Source: Paratrimastix pyriformis (Eukaryota; Preaxostyla; Paratrimastigidae). Taken from it: 64,000 bases of DNA. Both the position numbers and the translations under genes were made by a program. Location: contig JAPMOS010000010.1 in NCBI GenBank assembly GCA_027972325.1, positions 754,501 through 818,500 of the forward strand, written 5' to 3'. Shown piece by piece: positions 63,920 through 64,000 of this stretch (within the stretch, counting starts at the first letter, position 1; every line of letters begins with the position of its first letter). The notes under the pieces were generated by a model. It saw only the letters and a list, made by a program, of their open reading frames with translations. It ran no database searches and had not been told where the DNA came from.

Positions 63920-63990
63920 AAAGAAGGAACGAAGTAACGGGAAAATAAAACAAAAACCAGAGAGGTAGAAGAGACAGCACGAATGTCACT
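63920..63990 (+). repeat. Dispersed copy of a coiled-coil gene intron segment
   Basis: GAAGGAACGAAGTAACGGGAAAATAAAAC then AGAGAGGTAGAAGAGAC aligns by eye with 1258-1312 and 11533-11580, which are introns of the two coiled-coil gene copies. It suggests a third copy or a small interspersed repeat whose two other members were carried by the segmental duplication. Confidence 0.6.
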
Positions 63991-64000
63991 GCACCCGTGG

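Overview
The window is nuclear DNA from a GC-rich, intron-bearing flagellated protist. It encodes a radial spoke protein (RSP3), DMC1, CDC25, an mRNA guanylyltransferase, NUS1, TMEM208/SND2 and a RAB3GAP2-like protein. Nearly every gene is cut by short GT-AG introns, and many introns are swollen by microsatellites or minisatellites. My best guess for the lineage is a free-living preaxostylan such as Paratrimastix, based on overall style (ARM-repeat and kinase families, GC content, short introns). That is inference, not proof.

Layout. Positions 1-10260 are accessory and damaged: a partial direct duplicate of a coiled-coil gene, an RRM half-domain, a proteasome RPT5 fragment, dispersed repeats, an ARM-repeat gene and a CUE-kinase gene. 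Positions 10285-59168 are a dense gene field, mostly in alternating orientation: coiled-coil protein(-), acidic coiled-coil protein(+), MFS transporter(-), diaminopimelate decarboxylase(+), SPR1/Jupiter-like(-), TLC protein(+), SH3-kinase(-), F-box/LRR(-), DMC1(+), capping guanylyltransferase(+), DUF302(-), SH3-ARM(+), ENT transporter(-), FG/Cys-rich protein(+), NUS1(-), FHIT(+), RAB3GAP2-like(-), TMEM208(+), RSP3(-), CorA(+), actin-like(+), possible small gene(-), CDC25(+). Many neighbours are head-to-head pairs separated by about 50-150 bp, which suggests shared bidirectional promoters. One tail-to-tail pair shares the six bases of its stop region. From 59169 to the end the DNA is again repeat-rich: a LINE 3' remnant, an 800-bp ATC array, and an odd AT-richer block packed with ACAAG/CTTGT pentamers and bearing two inverted tRNA-like sequences.

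Two window-wide patterns stand out. First, many introns or flanks contain an imperfect second copy of the adjacent exon edge (splice site plus about 15-35 nt of exon). I call these 'exon-edge echoes'; they are seen at about ten loci in unrelated genes. Second, intron 5' splice sites very often read GTC (GTCTG, GTCTC, GTCGG) rather than GTA/GTG.

Functionally this is a mixed housekeeping set: flagellar motility (RSP3), meiosis and cell cycle (DMC1, CDC25), mRNA capping, secretory pathway and dolichol synthesis (NUS1, TMEM208, RAB3GAP2-like, TLC), transport (ENT, MFS, CorA) and lysine synthesis (DAP decarboxylase). It sits beside lineage-specific signalling families (HND-type kinases with CUE or SH3 domains, ARM arrays). 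I see no operon-like functional cluster and no CRISPR or prokaryotic features. All exon structures were inferred by eye.
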